A DNA stretch of 59,715 bases from Bacteroidales bacterium. GTDB lineage: Bacteria > Bacteroidota > Bacteroidia > Bacteroidales > Marinilabiliaceae. The position numbers and the translations under genes were made by a program. Shown piece by piece: positions 52,209 to 59,715 of this stretch. Position 1 is the first letter of the stretch, and each line of letters starts with the position of its first letter. The notes beneath the pieces are model-generated. The model was not told the origin of the DNA, made no database searches, and worked only from the letters and a program-made list of their open reading frames with translations. The stretch covers positions 1 through 59,715 of the forward strand of contig JALEMI010000046.1 of assembly GCA_022768325.1 (NCBI GenBank), read 5' to 3'.

Positions 52209-52982
52209 CTATTTACTACGGTTATATTTTATACCAAAGTATTTGGCTGCGAGGAAACCCTTTAACTTAGCGAAGAAATTCTCATCGCCGAGCATAACCA
52301 TCCCAGTTTCAACATACTGTATCTTATTGTGCGTAATCCAAACATCAAGTAACAGCTCAGCCACGCGCCCTGGCCATCGCGCGTCGAACGGCGTAAGTGT
52401 CTTGAAGTCTACTCCTTTCTCCATCTCAAATAAAATGCAGAAAAGCCACTCACAATATGCGTTTAAGATAGGCCGTTTCATGACCATCATGTTGAACATG
52501 TGTCCCGAGCGTCGCTCCATTACCTTGTCAAAAGACTCAATATACTCGGGGCATATCGTCTCTATTGTCGCCCTTGCAATCTCAAGGTGCGTGACATCAT
52601 GCGTATGTTTATAATGGGAATAGAGCGTTTCAATGATATAATAACGCTTCATGGGAAGAATCACGTCCGCCTTCGCAAGATAACGCTCCATCTCTGCCCT
52701 TTTCATAATGAGACCGAACTTCCACCTACCGTATCGGCAACTGAAATATCTCCTATAGTGTACTAGGCCCAAATACTCGCTGTCGAGGTTCTTCCATCCC
52801 CAATATAGAGCCGTTAGCTCGCACATGAATGGGTTCTTTTCTGATATGTTGTCGCCAACATTGTCAGCAGCATAGCCAAAGTCCATGCTGTTCAAAGCCT
52901 TGCCGACATGAACAGGCAGGTACATATCGTCTTTCGGCATCTGCGCCTTCTTATGAGCCGCAATAAGTATTTTTATGTCCAT
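52209..52982 (-). CDS. DUF4422 putative glycosyltransferase (copy 1)
   Basis: 257 residues. Matches DUF4422: IKILIAAHKKAQMPKDDMYLPVHVG (cited in part), FGYAADNVGDNISEKNPFMCELTALYW (cited in part), KNLDSEYLGLVHYRRYF, HMFNMMVMKR and YCEWLFCILFEME. DUF4422 proteins are common in capsule and LPS clusters and are thought to be glycosyltransferases. A paralogue lies at 55177-55938. Last gene of the minus-strand arm, 20 bases after the HAD-like C-terminal part. Confidence 0.88.
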   Translation of the reverse strand: MDIKILIAAHKKAQMPKDDMYLPVHVGKALNSMDFGYAADNVGDNISEKNPFMCELTALYWGWKNLDSEYLGLVHYRRYFSCRYGRWKFGLIMKRAEMERYLAKADVILPMKRYYIIETLYSHYKHTHDVTHLEIARATIETICPEYIESFDKVMERRSGHMFNMMVMKRPILNAYCEWLFCILFEMEKGVDFKTLTPFDARWPGRVAELLLDVWITHNKIQYVETGMVMLGDENFFAKLKGFLAAKYFGIKYNRSK

Positions 52983-53002
52983 ACGAGCTAAGATAGATAT
53001 TT

Positions 53003-54142
53003 TTACTTTTTCAGAATCTTGTATAGATAGAAATATGGCAATGGGAGCTTGAATGCTTTCTTCATAAACCCTGTTTTCCAGGAGCTTTGGTTAAGAGCGT
53101 AAATGAACTCTTTCAAACCGTATGCCATAAGTCTCTTCTGCGGCAACAAAAATAGTTTAACACCTCCATCTAAGTTGTAAAACGGACTGAAAATCCGCAA
53201 CCATTTTGATGATGGGTTCTGTCCAAAATCCAAAAACGCATCAGAGTTGCCTCTGTCGCCTGTCTTTACATACTCAACCGCACTTTCTTGGATTTGACTA
53301 ATATATTCTACAACAGTATCTCCCGCCGCAAACTCAAAGTTTTCTTTGATTGGACTAACTTCGTCTCCCGTTATCTTATAACCGGATGTTGAACCTTCGA
53401 AGCACTGAAACAGTTTCTCTACAACACCAAAAAAACACAAGATACGGCTTCGGCGTGGGTCGGTCTCACCGTTATACAGGAATCCTTTCGCTGACCCTTT
53501 CAACTTTTTGGGCGTTCCAATTCCGACGTATAGACCAAACAACTGAGCATCAATACCACATTTTTCAATAAAAGTCTCTAACGCATGCTGCATTGAGCCA
53601 TGCCAGCCAATGTCCACAATCACCGCTTTTCCTTGCATCTCTATTTGCGAAAGATATGCTTTGAGCGCATCATACTGCTCTTGCGAACGGTGTACAATCA
53701 ATTCTTTATTTGCCTCAAAGACTGTTCTTAAGAACTTATCCTCTTGAAGAGTTTCAAACAAAATCGTCTCATTTGTCTTTTCTGCTGAGACTCTCGCCTC
53801 CTCTGCTGAAATTCCCCAATACGACAGTACTTCTTCGTAAGATATAAATCGTTGCCACGACAGATGGTCAAATACTCTCTCGTAGGTCGGGTTAACACAA
53901 AGTAATGGGGCTCGGAGGCTCTTACGCGAGAAGTAGACATACTCACTTGGAATGCCGATGGGGGCGACAGTCTCCATCATGTCATAACACCGCTTCATGA
54001 GATACCCATCTCGCGAGAAGAAGAAGACCTTCTCGGGCTTTATCTCGCCAATCTCCCGCCGGAGCCAATGCATATAATCAGCCAAGAAAGGTCCGAAAAC
54101 CTCCCTACCGAACTCTGTACAGCTATCCAATATCGTCTTCAC
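53003..54142 (-). CDS. C-terminal part of a HAD-like capsule-locus protein (COG5610 type)
   Basis: 379 residues from GTG 54142. FGREVFGPFLADYMHWL and KVFFFSRDGYLMKRCYD match the region that follows the HAD domain in long (about 600-residue) proteins of surface-polysaccharide clusters; AVIVDIGWHGSMQHAL and YVGIG further on also fit. The gene begins 7 bases after the stop of the HAD domain gene (54150), in a different frame. Together the two make ~610 residues, the size of one full-length protein, so this is either a natural split or the result of a frameshift. Enzymatic role unknown. Confidence 0.65.
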   Translation of the reverse strand: MKTILDSCTEFGREVFGPFLADYMHWLRREIGEIKPEKVFFFSRDGYLMKRCYDMMETVAPIGIPSEYVYFSRKSLRAPLLCVNPTYERVFDHLSWQRFISYEEVLSYWGISAEEARVSAEKTNETILFETLQEDKFLRTVFEANKELIVHRSQEQYDALKAYLSQIEMQGKAVIVDIGWHGSMQHALETFIEKCGIDAQLFGLYVGIGTPKKLKGSAKGFLYNGETDPRRSRILCFFGVVEKLFQCFEGSTSGYKITGDEVSPIKENFEFAAGDTVVEYISQIQESAVEYVKTGDRGNSDAFLDFGQNPSSKWLRIFSPFYNLDGGVKLFLLPQKRLMAYGLKEFIYALNQSSWKTGFMKKAFKLPLPYFYLYKILKK

Positions 54143-54149
54143 GCTCTCT

Positions 54150-54842
54150 TTAATACCTTATCCGCAAACTCAATTCGACCCCCATTTTGCTAAAGAGAAG
54201 CCTCTTCAGAAAACTCTTTCGGCATACCAAAACCGAGTCAATACCTGCTTTTTTGGCGCCAAGATAGTCAGCTTTCATGTTGTCCCCAACATGTACTATT
54301 TCGTCTGAAGTCACTTTCATAGTTTGTTTAAGAACCTCAAACAAACCTCCAGACACCTTGTTTCTTCCGTACTCGTTCGAGAGGAATATGTGCTTATAGC
54401 CTTCTATTCCGCATTTGCTCAATATCTGCTCAATAAAAGACTTGGACAAATACATATCGGTGGTCAAAACAATTGTCGCCCCGGATGCCATAGCTTTCGT
54501 AAGTGCATCGACGCCAGACTTCTTGGGTCTGCACACCTCCATCTCTGTAGACAATTCAAGTTGCATGAGAGAGCGAATGACTGCTTTATCCCAATCAATG
54601 AACTTGTATATCCGGTCCAAAGTGGTCTCACCGTCGGGCATACCTACTTTCGAACGCACCTCGGCAAGCATCCTTGCTTTCGCAAATCCTATGGCCTTAT
54701 CCTTATCGCTGTAGAATCTCTGAGCGGCAAGAAAGAACACGTCGAACGGCACAAGGCACTCCCTCTCAACGAGAGTGTCAATTCTGTAGATAGAGACTAT
54801 TTGCTTGGTTTGAAGTGCTACGTCGAGGTCTAATCGTGACAT
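54150..54842 (-). CDS. HAD-superfamily domain protein without the nucleophilic Asp (N-terminal part of a split protein)
   Basis: 230 residues. The normal opening of this group is SFDVFDTLxxR; here residues 17-26 read SIYRIDTLVE, so Tyr replaces the nucleophilic Asp while the second Asp (D22) remains. Later HAD motifs are intact: IVLTTDMYLS (~130, motif II), NKVSGG (~165, motif III Lys) and HVGDNMKAD (~195, motif IV). Without the first Asp no phosphoaspartate can form, so phosphatase activity is unlikely. It is followed after 7 bases by the rest of the protein in another frame and preceded by a GT2 remnant, which suggests a decaying stretch. Confidence 0.72.
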   Translation of the reverse strand: MSRLDLDVALQTKQIVSIYRIDTLVERECLVPFDVFFLAAQRFYSDKDKAIGFAKARMLAEVRSKVGMPDGETTLDRIYKFIDWDKAVIRSLMQLELSTEMEVCRPKKSGVDALTKAMASGATIVLTTDMYLSKSFIEQILSKCGIEGYKHIFLSNEYGRNKVSGGLFEVLKQTMKVTSDEIVHVGDNMKADYLGAKKAGIDSVLVCRKSFLKRLLFSKMGVELSLRIRY

Positions 54843-54860
54843 TATTTCCCGCGTTGGTAT

Positions 54861-55115
54861 TTATGATTCACACCTAAATGCCCTTTCAAGCCGTCTACAA
54901 ATGAAGCCTAATTTGTCAGCACTCTGCACAAGCCAATCTGCAGTGCCATCAGAAGAATGATTATCAACAATCAGAATATCGGGCCTTACATCAGAACTAC
55001 TGATAGCCTCAACGCACTTCCGAAGTTTTTGCAAACGATTATACGTCACAATAACCGCAAGAACTCTTGACGGGTCTACTAAAAAATTTGCTTCTTCGTA
55101 TTCAAATTTACTCAT
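54861..55115 (-). pseudogene. Truncated GT2 glycosyltransferase (N-terminal fragment)
   Basis: 84 residues. VLAVIVTYNRLQKLRKCVEAI and ILIVDNHSSDGTADWL are the first two motifs of a GT2 of the galactofuranosyl/rhamnosyl type. The protein stops at RAFRCES, before the NxGGAGGF and DxD segments, so donor binding is impossible. The HAD-like gene starts 18 bases later. I read it as the remnant of a deletion that joined two genes. Confidence 0.7.
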
Positions 55116-55176
55116 AATATCATTGCCTTACACATAAATTATTCTCGACAATATAACCGCAGAATATAGAAACCGA

Positions 55177-55938
55177 CTAAATATTGTGTAGCCAAAACCT
55201 TATAGAATTTGTACATCGCCGTCTCAACAGGTTCAAACGCTCCATAGCTTTCATCTCAGTATTTATCACAGGAACATTCCGAACTTTAAGACCATTGTGC
55301 AAGACCCAAACATTCAGGAGCCGCTCAGACAAAAAACCAAACAACCTCTTTTGGTAATCATTAAGGTTTGTCAAGTCCACTTGCTTTTCCAGCTCAAACA
55401 AAATTGCGAAAAGCCACTCGCAGTATTGGTCAAACAACTGAGCCCTACAGAACATCATATTGAACAGAGTACACTTATTCCCTCTAAAGAATGCATCAAA
55501 CGCGTTAATATATTGTGGATACAGCTTTAAAACTACAGCCCGTAGATTTTGGAAAATATCCTCTGTACAACACGACACCAATATTTCTCGATGAGCATCT
55601 TGGAGAAAATACTCAACATATGGTAACACTATATCATTGTTACTTAGCTTGTCCAACAAAGCGTCATACGTGTATATGTCACCTGCTGAACTGCTCATGT
55701 TACTCTTCCCAAAGTAACGTCTATAATGCACCAAACCTTTGTACTCGTCACTTGTATTCTTCCATATCCAATAGAGTCCTGTCAACTCGCAAAAATTTGG
55801 ATTTTTCTCAGAAATATTACAGCCATCGTTATCACGGGCATATCCCAAATCTGAGTGTATTGCAGAACCCACCTGCAATGGTATATAATCCGACAACTTA
55901 GGCACATCAAATGTCTTGTGCGTTGCTATATATATCAT
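55177..55938 (-). CDS. DUF4422 putative glycosyltransferase (copy 2)
   Basis: 253 residues. Same family as 52209-52982: PLQVGSAIHSDLGYARDN, CNISEKNPNFCELTGLYW, GLVHYRRYFG, LFNMMFCRAQLFDQYCEWLF, cited in part. The two copies share motif order throughout but differ at many positions, as expected for separate specificities rather than a recent duplication. Starts 3 bases after the GT4 gene stop (55942), so it is co-transcribed with it. Confidence 0.88.
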   Translation of the reverse strand: MIYIATHKTFDVPKLSDYIPLQVGSAIHSDLGYARDNDGCNISEKNPNFCELTGLYWIWKNTSDEYKGLVHYRRYFGKSNMSSSAGDIYTYDALLDKLSNNDIVLPYVEYFLQDAHREILVSCCTEDIFQNLRAVVLKLYPQYINAFDAFFRGNKCTLFNMMFCRAQLFDQYCEWLFAILFELEKQVDLTNLNDYQKRLFGFLSERLLNVWVLHNGLKVRNVPVINTEMKAMERLNLLRRRCTNSIRFWLHNI

Positions 55939-55941
55939 AAT

Positions 55942-57060
55942 TCAACTTCTATAAATGCTAATCAGATTATCAATTGCATCCTCAAGGCCAAATCCCTTCT
56001 GTTTGAGTTCTTGCGAGGCATCAAGTCTCTGCACGTTTTTGCCTTTAGTCAACGCACTCACCCAATCATCTATTGACGTTTGGTCTATCGGAATAAATTC
56101 TGTCGTGTCCAATAATTTAGCCTCTCTCGTTATTTCCGAAGAAAAAACAACGGGCAGACCAGAAGCTTGCGCTTCAACTCCCACAATTGGCAGACCCTCA
56201 AAATGAGAAGGCAATGCAAAAGCATCCATTGCCTGGAATAGACCTGCAACATCGGAGCTCGTGCCCCAAAAAATAACGTCTTCAGCCAACCTCATCTCTT
56301 TGACTTTCGTCATGATGTCGTTTTGCAAAGGACCTTCACCTACTAACAACAGAACCGCATCTCGTCTTACTTTGTGCAGTCTGTAAAAGACTTCGATAAG
56401 GTAGTCATGGTTTTTCTGATATGCAAATCGTCCCACATGACCAACTACAAATTTCCCCTCGACTCCAATTTCCTTTCGTAGTACGCCTCTCTTAGCCTCG
56501 TCGTACTTAAACTTGTTAAGGTCCACACCATTTTTCAACATTCTCACCTCAGATTTCGGAACGTTTGGGAACATCCAGTTCGACGCTAAATCAGAGCATG
56601 ACATAAAAGTGGTCCCAATAAATCTCAGGAAACGACGGCAACACGCATGAAAAATTCTCTTTGCAACACGATGTTTGCCGTCCACCCCAGATGCATGCGA
56701 ATGCAAAATAATTCTTTTCGCTCCTGCTAATTTTGCCGCCAAACCCGCGACCAACAACTTATTAGCTACATCAGAATGAATATGAACGCAATCATAATTC
56801 TCTCGCTTAAATAATTTGAACAAGTTTCTGAAGCATATAAATTGTTTCAAAACCTTGTTTCCTCTATAACCCACAAAATACACAGAACAACCATATTCAC
56901 GCAATTCCTGAATGTTGCGCTCATCTTCAAATGGCTCTAATGCGGCAATGTCGATTCTAATTGTTTGTGGTGCGTTCTTTATTATATTACGCACCAACGA
57001 ATAGACTCCACCGCGACCAATATCGTCTACGTTTACCTCTATTAGTTTCAGACCTTTCAT
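55942..57060 (-). CDS. Glycosyltransferase family 4 (GT-B)
   Basis: 372 residues. GT-B fold with N-terminal GRGGVYSLVRNI (~15), HIHSDVANKLL (~95) and RIILHSHASG (~117), and C-terminal VGHVGRFAYQKNHDYLIEVF (~210), LLLVGEGPLQ (~243), VIFWGTSSDV and the donor-site ALPSHFEGLPIVGVEAQASG (~285, EX7E-type motif). Typical retaining capsule glycosyltransferase acting on an undecaprenyl-linked acceptor at the inner membrane. About 177 AT-rich bases separate it from the polymerase gene, where a promoter may lie. Confidence 0.92.
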   Translation of the reverse strand: MKGLKLIEVNVDDIGRGGVYSLVRNIIKNAPQTIRIDIAALEPFEDERNIQELREYGCSVYFVGYRGNKVLKQFICFRNLFKLFKRENYDCVHIHSDVANKLLVAGLAAKLAGAKRIILHSHASGVDGKHRVAKRIFHACCRRFLRFIGTTFMSCSDLASNWMFPNVPKSEVRMLKNGVDLNKFKYDEAKRGVLRKEIGVEGKFVVGHVGRFAYQKNHDYLIEVFYRLHKVRRDAVLLLVGEGPLQNDIMTKVKEMRLAEDVIFWGTSSDVAGLFQAMDAFALPSHFEGLPIVGVEAQASGLPVVFSSEITREAKLLDTTEFIPIDQTSIDDWVSALTKGKNVQRLDASQELKQKGFGLEDAIDNLISIYRS

Positions 57061-57237
57061 TTTACTAACTTTTCAAAACATTCGAGTTTCACTATATACA
57101 ACAGCTTAAGCGCCTGTAATCCGTACACTTAAACTGCAAATAATACCAAAGTATGAACATTCAACGCTACATAAACTCACATGTTCACTCAAAAGCCTTT
57201 CTTATTAAGATACACTCAAAATATCATATATTCAATT

Positions 57238-58464
57238 TCAACTCCAAATATACTGGTTCTTAACGTTTCTTTTATCAACCAATAGTACAATTAGAGAAGA
57301 AGACATCACAGCATATGTCAAAAGCAGATACGGACTAATAGTGATAGAAAAAACCAAAAAATAGAACAAAACGAAATATTTTAGGCCTTCATTTTGCGCA
57401 AGAGCTGACAATTTAAACGGCAAAATCACAAGACATAACAAGTACGCAATAAACAGCCAAAGACCGCCCTCCGCCAAAATCAAAGTGATTGAATTACTCG
57501 ACCCAATAGCGAATGAACAATAACCATGTCCAATAAAAGGAGCCTCCGAAAAAGCCCTCAATTCTGTCAACATATAATATGCCCTTACAGCAAAAGAGGC
57601 CCCTTGTGACTTTGCGTCCAATATCATTGTTGACACAACTACCAAACATACAACAGCGAAAATCGCAACGATAGTAAACACTATCAATTTCAATATAGAC
57701 ATTCTCTGTTTGCGCAGTACAACAAAACGAACTAATATTGATGCCATCGCCACCAATTGCCCTGTCGTCGAAAACGTTGTACCAATAGTCAGCAATAAAA
57801 TCATTAGTCTTATCTTGCTGACCTTCGTCCGCATGAACAGCTCGAAAAACAATGCTGTACACAACACTATGTTGTACATGGGAGCCTCAACAAACTGTCC
57901 ACAATTACGCAAGCCTTGAGCTCCGAAATGGAGATAATAAAAATTCACTACCGTGCTTTGGCTCCATCCCGAATAAACTGTTCCCGTCGAAGGCAAGACA
58001 TGCAAGAATTCACCGAAAATCCAAAAAAACAGAGAGACAACTGCGAAGAATATAGTTATCCGTTCAAACTTTTCAAACAAATAATATACTCCTCCTCGAC
58101 CCATTACACAAAAGTTCAAAACGAGAAGCAAAAAATGGCAGACGAAATTCACTACACACCCCACCGCTGTCCCTGAAACAACGGACATAGGAAACAGACC
58201 CATTAGGATTGCTGTGAATATAACTATCTTTAGAATAAAACCCTCTCCAGTAACACGAAGACTTCTCCAGAACAACAAGCGAAGGACTAACGGCAGCAAC
58301 AAGGCTACAACCTTTAGCAATTGAGTTACTAACACTGGAGCCGTAGAAAAAAGCATCGAGTTCGTGCTATAGAAAAGAATTAAGGCAAGCGGCCACGAGA
58401 GATCCCGTTCGCTCACAATCACCTCGGTTGGCGTATCCACCCCACCTTGCGTTACATTATTCAT
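57238..58464 (-). CDS. O-antigen/capsule polymerase-like (Wzy) membrane protein
   Basis: 408 residues from ATG 58464, which overlaps the upstream stop by four bases; the frame is open to 58518 but that would overlap the GT2 by 58 bases. Ten or more hydrophobic helices and one larger periplasmic loop (residues ~145-185 and around YYMLTELRAFSEAPFIGHGY). FIGHGYCSF resembles the GxG motif of Wzy_C-type ligase/polymerase proteins. Wzy-type proteins are too diverse for sure assignment; context (glycosyltransferases on both sides, no other polymerase) supports it. Confidence 0.78.
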   Translation of the reverse strand: MNNVTQGGVDTPTEVIVSERDLSWPLALILFYSTNSMLFSTAPVLVTQLLKVVALLLPLVLRLLFWRSLRVTGEGFILKIVIFTAILMGLFPMSVVSGTAVGCVVNFVCHFLLLVLNFCVMGRGGVYYLFEKFERITIFFAVVSLFFWIFGEFLHVLPSTGTVYSGWSQSTVVNFYYLHFGAQGLRNCGQFVEAPMYNIVLCTALFFELFMRTKVSKIRLMILLLTIGTTFSTTGQLVAMASILVRFVVLRKQRMSILKLIVFTIVAIFAVVCLVVVSTMILDAKSQGASFAVRAYYMLTELRAFSEAPFIGHGYCSFAIGSSNSITLILAEGGLWLFIAYLLCLVILPFKLSALAQNEGLKYFVLFYFLVFSITISPYLLLTYAVMSSSLIVLLVDKRNVKNQYIWS

Positions 58465-59384
58465 TCTCTCCCCAACACCCATCTTGTTATACGCCTGACC
58501 GCATAATACCAAAACCAAAAATGTGTCCTGACGCCCGTCAACCGATAAACTTTTAGTGTCTCCCAGGCCTTCCTTCTCGCTTCTCTGCTCTTTCCCACTA
58601 AGTCAACAAGTGTTATGTAATGGCTTCTGTCCACTCGGTCAAGCAAGGCGTATGGCGTATTGTCCCTCATAAACCTCTCTTTTCTTGCAAACACATCAAC
58701 TCTTGCCAATAGATTCTCCTCACTAATTGACAAGTGAAGAGAGCTTGGTCGATATGTCACACAATATACACAATGTTTGTCAATCTCTATTTTTCGGGCA
58801 TAGTGACCACACATATAAACAAAAGTTGTGTCATTGTGGATAGGTGTCGCATCGAAACGAAAGTTATTCTCGACTACCATTTTACGACGGAACATTTTCG
58901 CCCAAGGTTCACCCCATACATAACGCAAGTACACTTCCCCCTTGCTTCTCCCTTCAAGACACCACCCGAACAACCTATTGATATGTTGTTCGCGCCAATC
59001 CGTCTGCTTCGTATGGCAATAGCACTCACAATCAAGACTGTTAGCGTTAAAATACACAATATCAGCCTCCGAATCCGCATACTTGTCAAGCAATGCATTG
59101 AAGCAATAGTTGAAATAATCGTCAGCGTCCGCAAAAATCAGCCACCGACCGGTAGCAACCTCAATGCCTTTATTGCGAGCCGTCCCCGCCCACCTTTTGT
59201 CGTTTCGTAGAATCTTTACGTCAGGACGGTCTTTACCCGGGAAGTTGTCAAAATCAACAACAGCAGGGTCGCTATTGTCGTCAACAACAATCACTTCCAA
59301 ATCATCCCTTTGCGGAATTGAATCCAAACATCGCTGCAGAAGGTCAGGAATGTTGTGATGAGGAATAATTATTGAGAAAACCAT
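58461..59384 (-). CDS. Glycosyltransferase family 2
   Basis: 307 residues. FSIIIPHHNIPDLLQRCLDSI (cited in part), VIVVDDNSDP (~31), WAGTARNKGIEVATG (~65) and the metal-binding IFADADDYF (~84) are GT2 motifs; DTTFVYMCGHYA (~190) fits the later acceptor segment. Long aromatic- and Arg-rich C-terminus (FWFWYYAVRRITRW) likely lies on the membrane. Its stop overlaps the start of the polymerase gene. Confidence 0.92.
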   Translation of the reverse strand: MVFSIIIPHHNIPDLLQRCLDSIPQRDDLEVIVVDDNSDPAVVDFDNFPGKDRPDVKILRNDKRWAGTARNKGIEVATGRWLIFADADDYFNYCFNALLDKYADSEADIVYFNANSLDCECYCHTKQTDWREQHINRLFGWCLEGRSKGEVYLRYVWGEPWAKMFRRKMVVENNFRFDATPIHNDTTFVYMCGHYARKIEIDKHCVYCVTYRPSSLHLSISEENLLARVDVFARKERFMRDNTPYALLDRVDRSHYITLVDLVGKSREARRKAWETLKVYRLTGVRTHFWFWYYAVRRITRWVLGRE

Positions 59385-59428
59385 AGTCGTATTAAGCGTT
59401 AGTAATCAGGTTCAACATCCGGTAATTC

Positions 59429-59715
59429 CTACTCTCCCCCCACCATCTCCACCTTCGGCCAAAAGAAAAGACTCGCAACAACTCCCTTCAGGACAATCCA
59501 AAAACGCAGAAAGTCCAAGTGAAGGAGACACCAAGCCACCCAAAGGCAATCTTTGGCGTATCTCTTGAAAACATAGAATCTCCCTTTTTTGCGCAACACA
59601 ACATACCTATTTCTGAACTCATAGAAATACATCTTTATCCGCCTCGGGTTACGCTCCTTCAAGAATCCGTAGTCACTACCCTTGTGGGTCACGACACTCT
59701 TGCAGGCCACGTAAC
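59429..59715 (-). CDS. Glycosyltransferase family 2, C-terminal part (5' end beyond window)
   Basis: Only the last ~95 codons lie in the window; the frame is open to the edge. VVTHKGSDYGFLKERNPRRI and YFYEFRNRYVVLRKKGRF match the end of GT2 proteins in which a His-Lys-Gly motif precedes a Tyr/Arg-Asn segment. Ends 44 bases before the next gene of the minus-strand arm. Confidence 0.6.
   Translation of the reverse strand, partial: YVACKSVVTHKGSDYGFLKERNPRRIKMYFYEFRNRYVVLRKKGRFYVFKRYAKDCLWVAWCLLHLDFLRFWIVLKGVVASLFFWPKVEMVGGE

Overview
The window looks like a chromosomal segment of a Bacteroidota bacterium, most likely order Bacteroidales. Pointers are a GldH-type lipoprotein next to a RicT/PSP1 protein, a GH97 glycosidase, the lpxD-lpxC-lpxA cluster with kdtA (so a Gram-negative with LPS), a propeller/Y_Y_Y/SpoIIE regulator, lipoproteins with acidic residues just after the lipobox Cys, few Shine-Dalgarno sequences, and repeated TAnnTTTG promoter elements (the Bacteroides -7 box) upstream of genes. 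The genus cannot be told from sequence alone.

Layout. 1-1723 (-): 5' part of a beta-class N6-adenine DNA methyltransferase (type III Mod-like), cut by the window edge. 1921-5501 (-): a heterodimeric ABC exporter. 5626-6556 (+): a small lipoprotein and a VanZ-like protein. 6637-12228 (-): GH97 glycosidase, aroA, aroB, a small membrane protein and a MORN-repeat protein. 12349-27149 (+): M23 peptidase, dxr, propeller-SpoIIE phosphatase, kdtA, a DASS transporter, a MarC protein, an RNase H, a TPR protein, then lpxD, lpxC and lpxA, closed by a strong terminator. 27244-28044 (-): a radical SAM protein. 28191-39512 (+): holB, ricT, gldH, trmB, mrp, a SIAE-like lipoprotein, an EamA transporter, an FAD oxidoreductase and an S41 peptidase. 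39674-47822 (+): TPR/PD40/SPOR-like envelope protein, GNAT, ABC-F, PfkB kinase and alaS.

47939-59715 is a surface-polysaccharide (capsule or O-antigen) locus, visibly more AT-rich. It has a plus-strand arm (Caps_synth, GT2, DUF4231, epimerase) and a minus-strand arm (two GT2s, a Wzy-like polymerase, GT4, two DUF4422 proteins, a split HAD-like protein and a GT2 remnant) converging near 52.1 kb. Several genes here are damaged: an in-frame TGA in the Caps_synth gene, a one-base frameshift in the DUF4231/SLATT-like gene, a truncated GT2, and a HAD protein without its nucleophilic Asp.

Most of the window is ordinary housekeeping and envelope biogenesis. I did not find a convincing new multi-gene system. 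The best leads are the broken SLATT-like DUF4231 gene in the capsule locus, an apparent replacement of the specificity domain inside the methyltransferase, an LpxC without the FabZ domain usually fused to it in this phylum, a SIAE-family lipoprotein that has lost its catalytic residues, and the split HAD-like capsule protein. No tRNA, rRNA, CRISPR array, insertion sequence or phage gene was recognised. No gene-free stretch exceeds 300 bases.
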